Shown: positions 16,668 through 27,120, numbered from the stretch's first letter. The stretch is 33,584 nt of DNA from Rhodovarius sp. (GCA_025057055.1 JANWYF010000187.1:1-33584); one strand, 5' to 3'. The notes: generated by a model not told the origin, from the sequence alone. Program-made: numbers and translations.

Positions 16668-18548
16668 ATGAGCGACCTCTCCTCCGGGCCCGACCGGCCC
16701 GCCGGCGCCATGCAGGGGCTGGCCGTGATCGAGGCCGCGCTCGCCACCATGCCGCTCTCGCCCGGGGTCTATCGCATGCTCGATGCCCGGGGCGAGGCGC
16801 TCTATGTCGGCAAGGCGCGCGCGCTGCGCCGGCGCGTCGCGGCCTATACGCAGCTCTCCCGCCTGCCGGAACGGCTGCGCCGGATGGTCTTCGAGACCCG
16901 GGCGGTGGAGGTGATCACCACCGCGAGCGAGGCCGAGGCGCTGCTGCTCGAGGCCAATCTGATCAAGCGCCTGCGCCCGCGCTACAACATCGTGCTCAGG
17001 GACGACAAATCCTATCCCTGGCTGATGCTGAGCGAGGACCACCCCTTCCCGCAGATCGCCAAGCACCGGGGGGAACGGCGCAAGGGGGCGACCTATTTCG
17101 GCCCCTATGCCAGCGCCTGGGCGGTCAAGCAGACGATCACCGCGCTGCAGCGCATCTTCCTGCTGCGCAGCTGCAGCGACAGCGTCTTCGACAGCCGCGA
17201 CCGGCCCTGCCTGCTCTATCAGATCAAGCGCTGTTCCGCCCCCTGTGTCGGCCGCATCAGCCGCGAGGACTACGCCGCCCTGGTGCGCGAGGCGAAGCAG
17301 TTCCTGGCCGGGGAGAGCACGGGCCTGCAGCAGCGCCTGGCGGCCGAGATGGAGGCGGCGGCGGCCGCGCTCGAGTTCGAGCGCGCGGCGGCCTTGCGCG
17401 ACCGCATCCGCGGCCTGAGCCATGTGCAGGGGGCAAGCCGCATTCACCTCGAGGGCGTGGGCGATGCCGATGTCGTCGCACTTGCCATGGCGGCGGGGCA
17501 GTCCTGCGTGCAGGTGTTCTTCTTCCGCGGCGGACGCAACAACGGCAATCGGCCCTACTTCCTCTCCCACGGGCAGAAGGAGGTGACGGCGGAGGAGGTG
17601 ATGGGCCAGTTCCTCGGCCAGCTCTACGAGGATCTGCCGCCGCCGCCGCTCGTGCTGCTCAGCCACGAGCCGCCGGAGGCCGGCTGGATCGCCGAGGCGC
17701 TCTCCCTCAAGGCCGGGCGGAAGGTCGAACTGCATCGCCCGCAGCGGGGGCAGAAGCGGGCGGCGGTCGAGCACGCCGAAGAGAACGCGCGCGAGGCGCT
17801 GGAACGCCGCCTGGCCGAGAGCACCGCCCAGGCGGCACTCCTCGAGGGTGTCGCACGGGTCTTCGACCTGCCCGATGCGCCGCGGCGGATCGAGATCTAC
17901 GACAACTCCCACATCATGGGCAGCCACCCCTACGGCGCGATGGTGGTGGCCGGGCCGCAGGGCTTCCAGAAGGCGGCCTATCGCACATTCGCCATCCGCG
18001 AGGCCAAGCCCGGCGACGATGTCGGCATGCTGCGCGAGGTGCTGGAACGCCGCTTCGCTCGCGCCCTGCGCGAGGATCCGGGCCGCGAGGGAGAGGGCTG
18101 GCCGGATCTCGTGCTGATCGACGGCGGCCCCGGGCAGCTTCACGCGGCGGCCGAGGTGATGGCCGGCCTCGGCCTCTCCGACATCCCGCTGGTGGCGATC
18201 GCCAAGGGGGAGGACCGCGACGCCGGGCGCGAATGGTTTCACATGGCCGGGCGGGAGCCCTTCCAGCTGCCACCGCGCGACCCCGTGCTCTACTACGTGC
18301 AGCGGTTGCGCGATGAGGCGCATCGTTTTGCCATCGGCGCGCACCGCGCCGGCCGCAGCCGGGCCATCACGCGCAGCGAGCTCGACGACATTCCGGGGGT
18401 GGGCGCGGCGGTGAAGCGGCGGCTGCTGCATCATTTCGGCTCCGCGCGCGGGGTGCGGCAGGCGGCGCTGCAGGACCTCGAACGTTGCCCCGGGATCGGG
18501 CCGCGTCTGGCACGGCGCATCCACGAGCATTTCCACCCGCCCGGCTGA
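16668..18548 (+). CDS. uvrC: UvrABC excinuclease subunit C
   Basis: ORF 16617-18548, likely ATG 16668. [33 protein letters not shown] (GIY-YIG), [47 protein letters not shown]-terminal Hh[14 protein letters not shown]...[12 protein letters not shown]. Confidence 0.97.
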   Translation: MSDLSSGPDRPAGAMQGLAVIEAALATMPLSPGVYRMLDARGEALYVGKARALRRRVAAYTQLSRLPERLRRMVFETRAVEVITTASEAEALLLEANLIKRLRPRYNIVLRDDKSYPWLMLSEDHPFPQIAKHRGERRKGATYFGPYASAWAVKQTITALQRIFLLRSCSDSVFDSRDRPCLLYQIKRCSAPCVGRISREDYAALVREAKQFLAGESTGLQQRLAAEMEAAAAALEFERAAALRDRIRGLSHVQGASRIHLEGVGDADVVALAMAAGQSCVQVFFFRGGRNNGNRPYFLSHGQKEVTAEEVMGQFLGQLYEDLPPPPLVLLSHEPPEAGWIAEALSLKAGRKVELHRPQRGQKRAAVEHAEENAREALERRLAESTAQAALLEGVARVFDLPDAPRRIEIYDNSHIMGSHPYGAMVVAGPQGFQKAAYRTFAIREAKPGDDVGMLREVLERRFARALREDPGREGEGWPDLVLIDGGPGQLHAAAEVMAGLGLSDIPLVAIAKGEDRDAGREWFHMAGREPFQLPPRDPVLYYVQRLRDEAHRFAIGAHRAGRSRAITRSELDDIPGVGAAVKRRLLHHFGSARGVRQAALQDLERCPGIGPRLARRIHEHFHPPG

Positions 18549-18616
18549 TGCCCGGCCGGGGTTGCGCGACGCGCCGGGGCGGATAGCCTGCCGCGGCCCG
18601 AGAGAGAGGGAACGCC

Positions 18617-21472
18617 ATGCCCGATGGCAGCGCCACGGACCGCATCGCCTATTCCGCACCGATCGGCGATGAGGTGAAGACCACCACCTGCTACATGTGC
18701 GCCTGCCGCTGCGGCATCCGCGTCCACCTCAAGGACGGGCGGGTCCGCTACATCGAGGGCAACCCCGACCATCCGGTCAATCGCGGCGTGCTCTGCGGCA
18801 AGGGCAGTGCGGGCATCATGACGCACTACGCCCCGGCGCGCCTGACCGCCCCGCTGCTGCGCGTGGGCCCCCGCGGATCGGGGGAGTTCCGCGAGATCAG
18901 CTGGGAGGAGGCGATGGAGACCGCGACCTCCTGGCTGCGCGAGGTGCGGGAGCGGGATCCGCGCCGGCTTGCCTTCTTCACCGGGCGGGATCAGTCGCAG
19001 TCGCTGACCGGCTTCTGGGCGGCGCAGTTCGGCACGCCCAATTTCGCCGCCCATGGCGGCTTCTGCTCGGTCAACATGGCCGCCGGCGGGCTCTACACGG
19101 TGGGCGGCTCCTTCTGGGAGTTCGGGGAGCCCGACTGGGAGCACGCGCGATATTTCATGATGTTCGGCGTGGCCGAGGACCATGACAGCAACCCGATGAA
19201 GCTCGGCATTGCGCGGCTGAAGGCGCGGGGGGCGAAGGTGGTCTCGGTCAATCCGGTGCGCACCGGCTATTCCGCGGTGGCCGATGAATGGGTGGGCATC
19301 CGCCCCGGCACCGACGGGCTGTTCATCATGGCCCTGATCCATGAGCTGCTGCGCGAGGGGCGCGTGGATGACCAGTTCCTGATCCGCTACACCAACGCGC
19401 CCTGGCTTGTCGTGCAGAATGCGGGCGGTGCCGATCACGGCCTCTTTGCCCGCGACGATCAGGGCCGGCCGCTCGCCTTCGACCGTGCGCGCGGTGCGAT
19501 CGCGGCCGATGCGGCGGATCTCTCGCCCCTGCTGGTGGGTGAGGTCACGCTGCCCGATGGCCGTCGTGCCCGCCCGGTTTTCGAGCTGATGGCCGCGCGC
19601 TACCTCGATCCCGCCTATGCGCCGGAGGCGGTGGCCGATCGCTGCGGCATCCCGGCCCACCGCATCCGGCGCCTCGCGCGGGAGATGGCGAGCATCGCCT
19701 TCGACCAGCCGGTCGAACTGCCGATCCCCTGGACCGATGTCTGGGGCCGGCGGCATCCGACCATGCTGGGCCGCCCCGTCGCCTTCCATGCGATGCGCGG
19801 AATCAGCGCCCATTCCAACGGCTTTCACACCTGCCGTGCGCTGCATCTGCTGCAGATGCTGCTGGGCGCGGTCGATACGCCCGGCTCCTGGCGCTACAAA
19901 TCGCCCTTCCCGCGGCCCATCCCGCCCGGGCCCGGGCCGGCAGGGAAGGGGAGCAGGCCGAACACGCCGCTCTCCGGCAATATCCTGGCCTTCCCGCAGG
20001 GGCCGGAGGATCTGCTGGTCGAGCCCGACGGAACGCCGATCCGGATCGATCACGCCTTCTCCTGGGAGGCGCCGCTCGCCCTGCATGGGATGATGCACAG
20101 CGTGATCGGCAACGCTGCCAGGGGCGATCCCTACCGCATCGAGGTGCTGTTCCTGTTCATGGCCAATATGGCCTGGAACAGCGCGATGAATCCGCTCGAG
20201 ACGATCCGCTGCCTGACCGCACGCGACGCCTCGGGCGAATATGTCATCCCGCGGGTCATCTACTCCGATGCGTATTTCAGCGAGACGGTTCCCTACGCCG
20301 ATCTGATCCTGCCCGATACCACCTACCTCGAGAGGTGGGACTGCATCTCGCTGCTCGATCGGCCGATCGGTTCGGCACATGGCCCGGCCGATGCGATCCG
20401 CCAGCCGGTGGTCAAGCCCGACCGCGATGTGCGTCCCTTCCAGGAGGTGCTGATCGAACTCGGCGCGCGGCTGGGCCTGCCGGCCTTCGTCAAGGAGGAT
20501 GGCTCGCCCCGCTACCGGGACTATGCCGACTACATGGTCCATCACGAACGCGCCCCGGGTATTGGGCCGCTGGCCGGCTGGCGCGGCGCGGATGGAACTA
20601 AGCACGGCGTGGGCGAGCCCAATCCCGACCAGCTCCGCCGCTACATCGAGAACGGCTGCTTCTGGCGCCACCACCTCGCGCCCGAGGAGTCCTACTTCAA
20701 GCACGCCAATCGCCTCTATCTCGAGAATGCCAAGGCGATGGGGCTGCTCGGCAAGGCCGAACAGATCGTGCTGCAGATCTACAGCGAGCCGCTGCAGAAG
20801 TTCCGCCTGGCTGCCGAGGGGCACGGCCCGATCCAGCCGCCCGATCATCTACGCGCCCGGCTGATCGCCTACTGCGATCCGCTGCCCATCTGGTACGAAC
20901 CGCTCGAGCAGGCCGCCCAGGGCGAGGGTCTTCAGGCCTATCCCTTCTCCGCCGTCACCCAGCGGCCGATGGCGATGTATCACTCCTGGGGGTCGATGAA
21001 TGCCTGGCTGCGCCAGATCCACGGCGCCAACAAGCTCTACCTTTCCCGCGCCCGGGCCGAGGCGATGGGGATCGCGGCCGATGACTGGGTCTGGGTGGAA
21101 AGCCCGCATGGCCGCGTCAAGGCGCAGGTCGCGCTGATGGAGGGCGTGCAGCCCGATACGGTCTGGACCTGGAATGCCATCGGCAAGCGTGCGGGCGCCT
21201 GGGCCTTGACGCCCGACGCGCCGGAGGCGACGCGCGGCTTCCTGCTCAACCACGTGATCAGCGAATGGCTGCCCGCCCAGGCCGGGCCGCGGCTCGCCAA
21301 TGCCGATCCGATCACCGGCCAGGCGGCCTGGTATGACCTGCGCGTGCGGATCGTGGCATGCGCGCCCGAGGAAGCCGGCGCGACCGAACCGCGCCCCGAG
21401 CCGCTCTCCCCTCCGCCGGGCCTGCCGCCGCGCCCCTCGATCCTGCGCTACAACGCCGGGCAGCCGCGATGA
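18617..21472 (+). CDS. soeA: Molybdopterin oxidoreductase catalytic subunit, SoeA-like (sulfite:quinone oxidoreductase), no Tat signal
   Basis: 951 aa. TTTCYMCACRCGIRVHLKDGRVRYIEGNPDHPVNRGVLCGKGSAGI (4Fe-4S site), YADLILPDTTYLERWD, C-terminal molybdopterin-binding fold. N-terminus MPDGSATDRIAYSAPIGDEVKTTT lacks an RR signal. The Soe assignment rests on operon architecture plus sequence style. Confidence 0.72.
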   Translation: MPDGSATDRIAYSAPIGDEVKTTTCYMCACRCGIRVHLKDGRVRYIEGNPDHPVNRGVLCGKGSAGIMTHYAPARLTAPLLRVGPRGSGEFREISWEEAMETATSWLREVRERDPRRLAFFTGRDQSQSLTGFWAAQFGTPNFAAHGGFCSVNMAAGGLYTVGGSFWEFGEPDWEHARYFMMFGVAEDHDSNPMKLGIARLKARGAKVVSVNPVRTGYSAVADEWVGIRPGTDGLFIMALIHELLREGRVDDQFLIRYTNAPWLVVQNAGGADHGLFARDDQGRPLAFDRARGAIAADAADLSPLLVGEVTLPDGRRARPVFELMAARYLDPAYAPEAVADRCGIPAHRIRRLAREMASIAFDQPVELPIPWTDVWGRRHPTMLGRPVAFHAMRGISAHSNGFHTCRALHLLQMLLGAVDTPGSWRYKSPFPRPIPPGPGPAGKGSRPNTPLSGNILAFPQGPEDLLVEPDGTPIRIDHAFSWEAPLALHGMMHSVIGNAARGDPYRIEVLFLFMANMAWNSAMNPLETIRCLTARDASGEYVIPRVIYSDAYFSETVPYADLILPDTTYLERWDCISLLDRPIGSAHGPADAIRQPVVKPDRDVRPFQEVLIELGARLGLPAFVKEDGSPRYRDYADYMVHHERAPGIGPLAGWRGADGTKHGVGEPNPDQLRRYIENGCFWRHHLAPEESYFKHANRLYLENAKAMGLLGKAEQIVLQIYSEPLQKFRLAAEGHGPIQPPDHLRARLIAYCDPLPIWYEPLEQAAQGEGLQAYPFSAVTQRPMAMYHSWGSMNAWLRQIHGANKLYLSRARAEAMGIAADDWVWVESPHGRVKAQVALMEGVQPDTVWTWNAIGKRAGAWALTPDAPEATRGFLLNHVISEWLPAQAGPRLANADPITGQAAWYDLRVRIVACAPEEAGATEPRPEPLSPPPGLPPRPSILRYNAGQPR

Positions 21473-22215
21473 CCTCCCTTCCCGAACCGCAGCCGGGTGC
21501 GAAGAAGCTCGGTCTCGTCATCGACCTCGACACCTGCGTGGGCTGCCATGCCTGCGCGACCAACTGCAAGGAGTGGAACACCAGCGGGCATATGGCCCCG
21601 TTGCCCGATCACAACCCCTACTCGGCGGGGGCGGAGGGGGTGTGGTTCAACCGCGTCCATTCCTATGAGGCCGGCGAAGGCGAGGCGGGGCGGACCGTGC
21701 ATTTCCCGCGCTCCTGCCTGCATTGCGAACAGCCGGCCTGCGTCACCGTCTGCCCGACCGGCGCCTCCTACAAGCGGGCCGAGGACGGCATCGTCCTGGT
21801 CAACACCGACATCTGCATCGGCTGCCAGCTCTGCGCCTGGGCCTGCCCCTACGGCGCGCGGGAGTTCGACGAGGATGCGGGCGTGATGAAGAAATGCACG
21901 CTCTGCATCGACCGCATCTACAACGAGACGATACCGGAGGCGCAGCGCGTGCCGGCCTGTGTCGCCACCTGCCCCGCCCAAGCCCGGCATTTCGGGGATC
22001 TGGGCGATCCCGACAGCGCGGTATCCAAGCTGGTGGCCGAGCGCGGCGGGATCGCACTCATGCCCGAACTCGGCTATGCGCCGGTCAACCGCTATCTGCC
22101 GCCGCGCCGCCGCGCGCCCGCCCCCGATCCCGGCCCGCCGCGCGATCCGGGGCCGCTGCCCTCCCAGATTAAGAACCCGCTGCTGCGCTGGGTGGATAAG
22201 GTGCTCTCGCGGTGA
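21469..22215 (+). CDS. soeB: 4Fe-4S ferredoxin-type subunit, SoeB-like
   Basis: ORF 21358-22215; ATG 21469 overlaps the soeA stop (ATGA). CVGCHACATNCKEW, CLHCEQPACVTVCPTGA, CIGCQLCAWACPYGA, CTLCIDRI...CVATCPAQA. Confidence 0.8.
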   Translation: MTSLPEPQPGAKKLGLVIDLDTCVGCHACATNCKEWNTSGHMAPLPDHNPYSAGAEGVWFNRVHSYEAGEGEAGRTVHFPRSCLHCEQPACVTVCPTGASYKRAEDGIVLVNTDICIGCQLCAWACPYGAREFDEDAGVMKKCTLCIDRIYNETIPEAQRVPACVATCPAQARHFGDLGDPDSAVSKLVAERGGIALMPELGYAPVNRYLPPRRRAPAPDPGPPRDPGPLPSQIKNPLLRWVDKVLSR

Positions 22216-23150
22216 AGCCTGCGCTGTCGATCGTCTTCTTCACCGTCGCCTCGGGCGCGGGCTATGGGCTGCTGTTCTGGCTCGGGCTGCTGCTGCCGGC
22301 CGGCCTGCTGCCGATGGCCGGCTGGTTCGGCGTGGCCGGGGTGGCGGTCGCCCTTGGGCTGATCTCGGCCGGGCTGCTCTCCTCCCTTGCTCATCTCGGG
22401 CGGCCGGAGCGCGCCTGGCGTGCCCTCAGCCAATGGCGGTCCTCCTGGCTCTCGCGCGAGGGGGTGGCGGCGCTGGCCACCTTTGCTCCGGCCGGGGTGT
22501 TCTTCCTGGCGCTGCTCGCCGGGCGGGAGGGGGTGGCGGCCCCGGCCGGGCTGCTGGCCGCGGTGGGGGCAGCGGCCACCGTCTATTGCACCGGGATGAT
22601 CTACGCCTCCCTCAAGCCCATCCGACAGTGGCACCATCCGCTGGTCGTACCCGGCTATCTGCTCTTTGGCGCCTTCACCGGGGCGGTGCTGCTGGCCCTG
22701 CTCGCGGCCGCCTTCGGCCTGGGGGCGGGGCCCGCGCTGCTCGCCGCGCTGCTCGGCGCGGCGGGGCTTGCGCTGAAACGCGCCTATTGGGCGAGCGTGG
22801 ACGCCGGCCCGCCCATCGCCACGGTGGAGAGCGCCACCGGGCTTGGCTTCATCGGCCGGGTCCGTCCGCTCGATCCGCCGCATACCGAGACCAACTATCT
22901 GCTGCGGGAGATGGCCTTCCGCATCGCCCGGGTGCATGCCGCGCGGCTGCGCCGGATCGTGCTGTCGGCCGGGTTCATGCTGCCCGCGCTGCTGTTGGTC
23001 GCGGCGGCGCTGTTCGGGGGGGGCGGGGCGCTGCTGCTGACATGGGCCGCCGCCCTGCTCGCGCTCGGCGGCATGCTGGTGGAACGCTGGCTGATGTTTG
23101 CCGAGGCGACCCACACCGTCACGCTCTATTACCGGGGGGGCAGCGTCTGA
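22212..23150 (+). CDS. soeC: DmsC/SoeC-type membrane anchor subunit
   Basis: 312 aa multi-TM protein: AHLGRPERAWRALSQWRSSWLSREGV, YCTGMIYASLKPIRQWHHPLVVPGYL. GTGA overlap with soeB. Confidence 0.82.
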   Translation: MKPALSIVFFTVASGAGYGLLFWLGLLLPAGLLPMAGWFGVAGVAVALGLISAGLLSSLAHLGRPERAWRALSQWRSSWLSREGVAALATFAPAGVFFLALLAGREGVAAPAGLLAAVGAAATVYCTGMIYASLKPIRQWHHPLVVPGYLLFGAFTGAVLLALLAAAFGLGAGPALLAALLGAAGLALKRAYWASVDAGPPIATVESATGLGFIGRVRPLDPPHTETNYLLREMAFRIARVHAARLRRIVLSAGFMLPALLLVAAALFGGGGALLLTWAAALLALGGMLVERWLMFAEATHTVTLYYRGGSV

Positions 23151-23188
23151 CCCGCGGCAGGCCCGATCCCCGCGGCCCGGCCGCGGCA

Positions 23189-24976
23189 TTGCTGATCTTT
23201 GCCGTCGGCGCCCATCTCGGCTGGCTGTTCGGCCGCGGGGAACTGCTCTCCGGCCTCTTGACCGACACCGACAGCTACACGCGGCTCGTGCGGGTGCGCG
23301 AACTCTGGCAGGGCGCGGCCTGGACCGATCCGGTGACGCCGAGCTTCAGCGCGCCCGAGGGCCTGTCCCTGCACTGGACCCGCGTGCTCGATGTGCTGAT
23401 CCTGGCACCCGCGGCCCTGCTGCATGGCCTCGCCGGCCTGTCGCAGGAGGCAGCGCTGACCTGGGCCGGCGGGCTGATCTCGCCGCTGTTGCATCTGTTG
23501 CTGGTGCTCGCCGCCTATCGGGCGGCGCGGCTGATCTGGCCGCTGCCCGGGGCGTGGCTTGCGGCCGTCTTCGTGCTGAGCTCGCCCATCCTGTTCGGCT
23601 ACAGCGCCCCGGGCCGGGCCGATCACCATGCGCTGATCGTGCTCTGCGGCACGCTCTGCCTCTGGGCCGGGCTGCGTGCGCTGCGCGGGCGGCGGCCGCC
23701 GGCGGCGGGCTGGGCGGCCGGGGCGGCCGGGGGGCTTGGCGTGTGGGTCAGCCCTGAGGCGCTGCTCTTCCTCACGCCCGTCTTGGCGGGCTTCGGCATC
23801 GGCTGGCTTGCCGGTCCGCGGCCGGCCTCGGCGGCGGCGCAGGGCTTGCGTGCCGCGCTGGCGGCGGCGGCGGTGCTGCTGCTTGCCATCCTGACCGAAC
23901 GGGCACAGGCGGCGCGCTGGATCATAGCCTATGACGTGGTGGCGCTGCCGCATCTCGCGCTGCTCTGCGGCCAGGCGCTGGTCTTCGCCCTGGTGCTGCC
24001 GGCCTCGCGGCTGTCGGCGCGCGCGCGGCTGGCGCTGGGGGGGGCTGTGGCGGCGGCGGTGGCGGCGGCGCTCCTCTCCGCCTTCCCCACGCTCGCCCCT
24101 GGCTTGTCCGACCCGGCGCTGCTCGGCCAGCAGCCGGGCGGGCCGGAGCCGCTCGCCTTTGCCGATGTGCAGGAGGGGCAGCCGCTCTCCTTCGGCTCCT
24201 GGCCCGATGCGATGGCGGCGCTGCAGGTGCTGGGCGGGACCACGCTGCTCGGCCTGCCGGTGCTGGCGCTGCAGGCGTGGCGGATGCGGCGCAGCGCGCG
24301 CCTTGCCCCGCTCGCCATGGTCGGGGTGATGCTGCTGATGACCCTCTTCGCCACCGTCTCGGCCCTGCGCTTTGCCGCCGACCTGGCGCTGCCGGCCGCA
24401 CTCGCCGCGGCCGGCTTTACCGTGCTGCTGGCGCGCCGCTTCCAGCCGCGGGTGCAGGCCCTGCTCCGCCCGCCGGTCGCCCTGATCGTGATCCTTCTGC
24501 CCGTGCTGACTGTGCCTGCCGGCGCGCGGGAGCCGCCCTCCTCCCCGGCGAGTTGCGCGGCCGAGTCGATCGCCCGGCTGCTCGTGGTGCTGCTGCCGGC
24601 CGATGCCGACCCGCGCCCGATCCTGTTCAGCGATGATGCGAATGCCGGCCCGGCCCTCGCCTGGTTCGCGCCGGTGCGCGTCGTCGGCGCCCCCTATCAT
24701 CGCGGCGCTGCCGCGCTTGCGGATACCGATCGGCTGGTGGTCGCATCGGATGAGCGCGAGGCGCAGGCCCTGATCGCGCGGCGGCAGGCCTCTCTCCTGC
24801 TCTTCTGCCGCGATCGGCCCGGCCTGGCCGAGGGGTTTCGCGCCGCGCTGCTGGCCGGTGCGCCGCCTCCGGCTTGGCTTGCGCCCATCGCTCTGCCGGA
24901 GGACCTGGCCCAGCGCTTCCAGCTCTGGCGCGTCCTGCCGGATCGGCTGGGCGAAGCCTCGGCCGCTCCGCCCTGA
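23189..24976 (+). CDS. GT-C/STT3-like multi-TM membrane protein; start uncertain (TTG 23189, CTG 23147, or frameshift from soeC)
   Basis: C-terminal about 600 aa of ORF 21959-24976. TDTDSYTRLVRVRELWQGAAWTDPVTPSFSAPEGLSLHWTRVLDVLIL, LFGYSAPGRADHHALIVL, many TM helices. The ORF portion inside soeB/soeC is low-complexity and spurious. Confidence 0.75.
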   Translation: MLIFAVGAHLGWLFGRGELLSGLLTDTDSYTRLVRVRELWQGAAWTDPVTPSFSAPEGLSLHWTRVLDVLILAPAALLHGLAGLSQEAALTWAGGLISPLLHLLLVLAAYRAARLIWPLPGAWLAAVFVLSSPILFGYSAPGRADHHALIVLCGTLCLWAGLRALRGRRPPAAGWAAGAAGGLGVWVSPEALLFLTPVLAGFGIGWLAGPRPASAAAQGLRAALAAAAVLLLAILTERAQAARWIIAYDVVALPHLALLCGQALVFALVLPASRLSARARLALGGAVAAAVAAALLSAFPTLAPGLSDPALLGQQPGGPEPLAFADVQEGQPLSFGSWPDAMAALQVLGGTTLLGLPVLALQAWRMRRSARLAPLAMVGVMLLMTLFATVSALRFAADLALPAALAAAGFTVLLARRFQPRVQALLRPPVALIVILLPVLTVPAGAREPPSSPASCAAESIARLLVVLLPADADPRPILFSDDANAGPALAWFAPVRVVGAPYHRGAAALADTDRLVVASDEREAQALIARRQASLLLFCRDRPGLAEGFRAALLAGAPPPAWLAPIALPEDLAQRFQLWRVLPDRLGEASAAPP

Positions 24977-25121
24977 GGGAGCGCGGCCGGATCGCGGTCG
25001 CGGGCCTCTGCCGCCTGGCGCCATGGAGCCCGCCTGCGCTGACGCGGGAAGCGCGCGGCAGGGCAGAGGGCTGCGGGTGGGGGCCTTTGCGCCGTCGCGC
25101 TCCCGGCCATAGGCTTGCGCC

Positions 25122-26774
25122 ATGAGCTTGCGCCTGCGGAAGCGCCCCGCGACCGGCCGGGCCATGGTGGTGACCAACCATCCCGCCGCCTCGGCCGCGG
25201 CGGCCACCATGCTGGCCGAGGGCGGGACGGCGGTCGATGCGGCGGTGGCCGGGCTGTTCGCGCTCTCGGTCTGCGAACCGATGATGGTCGGCCTCTTCGG
25301 CGGGGGAATGTTCCATCTGCGCCAACCCGATGGCCGGCATGTCATCTTCGACGGGGGTGCGGCTGCCCCTGCCGCTGCCCATGCCAGCCTGTTCACGCCC
25401 GCCCGCCCCGATGACCCCTTCGTGCTCGAGGCGGTGGGCCGCGCCAATATGGTGGGGCCGCTGTCGGTCGCGGCACCGGCCAATCTGCTGGCCTGGTGCG
25501 CGGTGCTGAAAGAGGCTGGTCGCTTCTCGCTGGCCGATGTGATGGCGCCTGCCATCCGGCTCGCGCGGGAGGGATTTCGCGTCTCCGCCTATCTGCACGA
25601 GTGCATCGCCGAATGCGCGGCAGATCTGCGGCAGGATGCGGGGATGGCCGCGATCTTCCTGCCCGATGGAGCGCCGGTGGCGGTGGGCAGCCGCCTCAGC
25701 CAGCCGGCCCTGGCCGACACACTGGCCATCATCGCCCGCGAGGGGCCGGGGGCGCTGCATGGTGGGGCGGTCGGGCAGGCCGCGGTGGCGGCGCTGGCTG
25801 CCCGGGGCGGCATCCTCACCCTGGCCGATCTGGCGGGGCAGCGGGTGGTGGAGCGCTCGCCGCTGCGCGGCTCCTATCGCGGCTTCGAGGTCGTGGCGCC
25901 GCCCCCACCCTCGGCCGGGGGGGTGCATCTGCTGCAGATGCTCAACCTGGTCGAGGCTTTCGACCTGCGCGCCCTGGGCTTCGGCAGCCCCGCCGCCCTG
26001 CATCTGGTGGCCGAGGCGCTGAAGCTCGCCTTCGCCGATCGCGCCGTCGCCACGGCGGATCCGGATTTCGTGCCGGTGCCGATCGAGCGGCTGACCAGCA
26101 AGACCTATGCCGCCGAGCGCCGGGCGGAGTTCGACCCGCAGCGGGCGCGGCGCTGGGCAGCCGGCATCGCTCCGCTGGCCGAGGCGCACACCACGCATCT
26201 GACCATCGCCGATGCCGAGGGGCGCGTGGTGGCGGCCACCCACACCATCAACTCCCTCTTCGGGGCGCGCATCCTGCTGGGCGAGACGGGGCTCATTCCG
26301 AACAACTACATGGCCTTGTTCGACCCGCGCCCGGGCCGGGCCAACAGCATCGCGCCGGGCAAGCGTGTGACCACCAGCATGGCGCCCAGCATGCTGCTCA
26401 GGGGCGGGGCGCCCTGGGCGGCGATCGGCTTGCCGGGCGGCTTGCGCATCTTCGGGTCGGTCTTCCAGGCGGTGCTGAACCTGGTCGATCACGGCATGAC
26501 GGCCCAGCAGGCGGTGGAGGCGCCGCGGATCTGGACCCAGGGCGGGCCGCTGGAGCTCGAGCCCGGCATCTCTCCGGCCGCCGAGGAGGCGCTGGCCGCC
26601 ATGGGCCATCCCGTGCAGCGGGTGCCCGTGGTGGGGGGCGGGATGTCCTGCATCCGCTTCCATCCCGATGGCATGCTCGAAGGGGCCGCTTGCTGGCGGG
26701 CCGACGGCACGCCGATCGCGCTCGCCGGCGGCGATGCCGAGCCGGGGGTGCGCTTCGTCCCGGAGGCGTCATGA
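25122..26774 (+). CDS. ggt: Gamma-glutamyltransferase family protein, no signal peptide
   Basis: MVVTNHPAASAAAATMLAEGGTAVDAAVAG, MVGLFGGGMF, PPPPSAGGVHLLQMLN, HTTHLTIADAEGRVVAATHTINSLFGA (TTH nucleophile site), APGKRVTTSMAPSMLL. Confidence 0.9.
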   Translation: MSLRLRKRPATGRAMVVTNHPAASAAAATMLAEGGTAVDAAVAGLFALSVCEPMMVGLFGGGMFHLRQPDGRHVIFDGGAAAPAAAHASLFTPARPDDPFVLEAVGRANMVGPLSVAAPANLLAWCAVLKEAGRFSLADVMAPAIRLAREGFRVSAYLHECIAECAADLRQDAGMAAIFLPDGAPVAVGSRLSQPALADTLAIIAREGPGALHGGAVGQAAVAALAARGGILTLADLAGQRVVERSPLRGSYRGFEVVAPPPPSAGGVHLLQMLNLVEAFDLRALGFGSPAALHLVAEALKLAFADRAVATADPDFVPVPIERLTSKTYAAERRAEFDPQRARRWAAGIAPLAEAHTTHLTIADAEGRVVAATHTINSLFGARILLGETGLIPNNYMALFDPRPGRANSIAPGKRVTTSMAPSMLLRGGAPWAAIGLPGGLRIFGSVFQAVLNLVDHGMTAQQAVEAPRIWTQGGPLELEPGISPAAEEALAAMGHPVQRVPVVGGGMSCIRFHPDGMLEGAACWRADGTPIALAGGDAEPGVRFVPEAS

Positions 26775-27120
26775 GGCATCCAGGCCGGGACGCAGGGGCC
26801 GCCACCCGGCGGCGCCGGGTCGGGTGCAGCAGGCGGCGCCGCGCCTCCGCCCCGGGCCGGAGCGCGGGCGAGCGCGCCGGCGGGGGAGGAGCCGGAAGCC
26901 CCCGTTCAGGCCGGCCAAGGCATGACCCGGCGCGGCGGGCAGCAGCCGCAGACCCGTCGGGCGCCGCGGGGCGACGGATCTGCCCTCCAGGGGGGCGGAG
27001 GCGTCGCCGCAAGAAGCCGGGCGTGAGCCGGTCCAACGGATCGATCGCCCCGCCGGCTCCCGCACCGGTCCGACCGCAGCGGCGGCCGGTGCCCCCCGCC
27101 CGCTGCGCGACCGGTCGGCC

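Noticed and set aside
16602-20848. Long minus-strand ORFs (685 aa and 805 aa) antisense to uvrC and soeA
   Set aside because: H/R/G/A/D-rich low-complexity translations with no family motifs, opposite very clear genes; a GC-frame artefact.
21959-23188. N-terminal about 400 aa of ORF 21959-24976
   Set aside because: This part overlaps soeB/soeC in another frame and is R/P/A/G low-complexity. Only the region after the soeC stop looks like protein.
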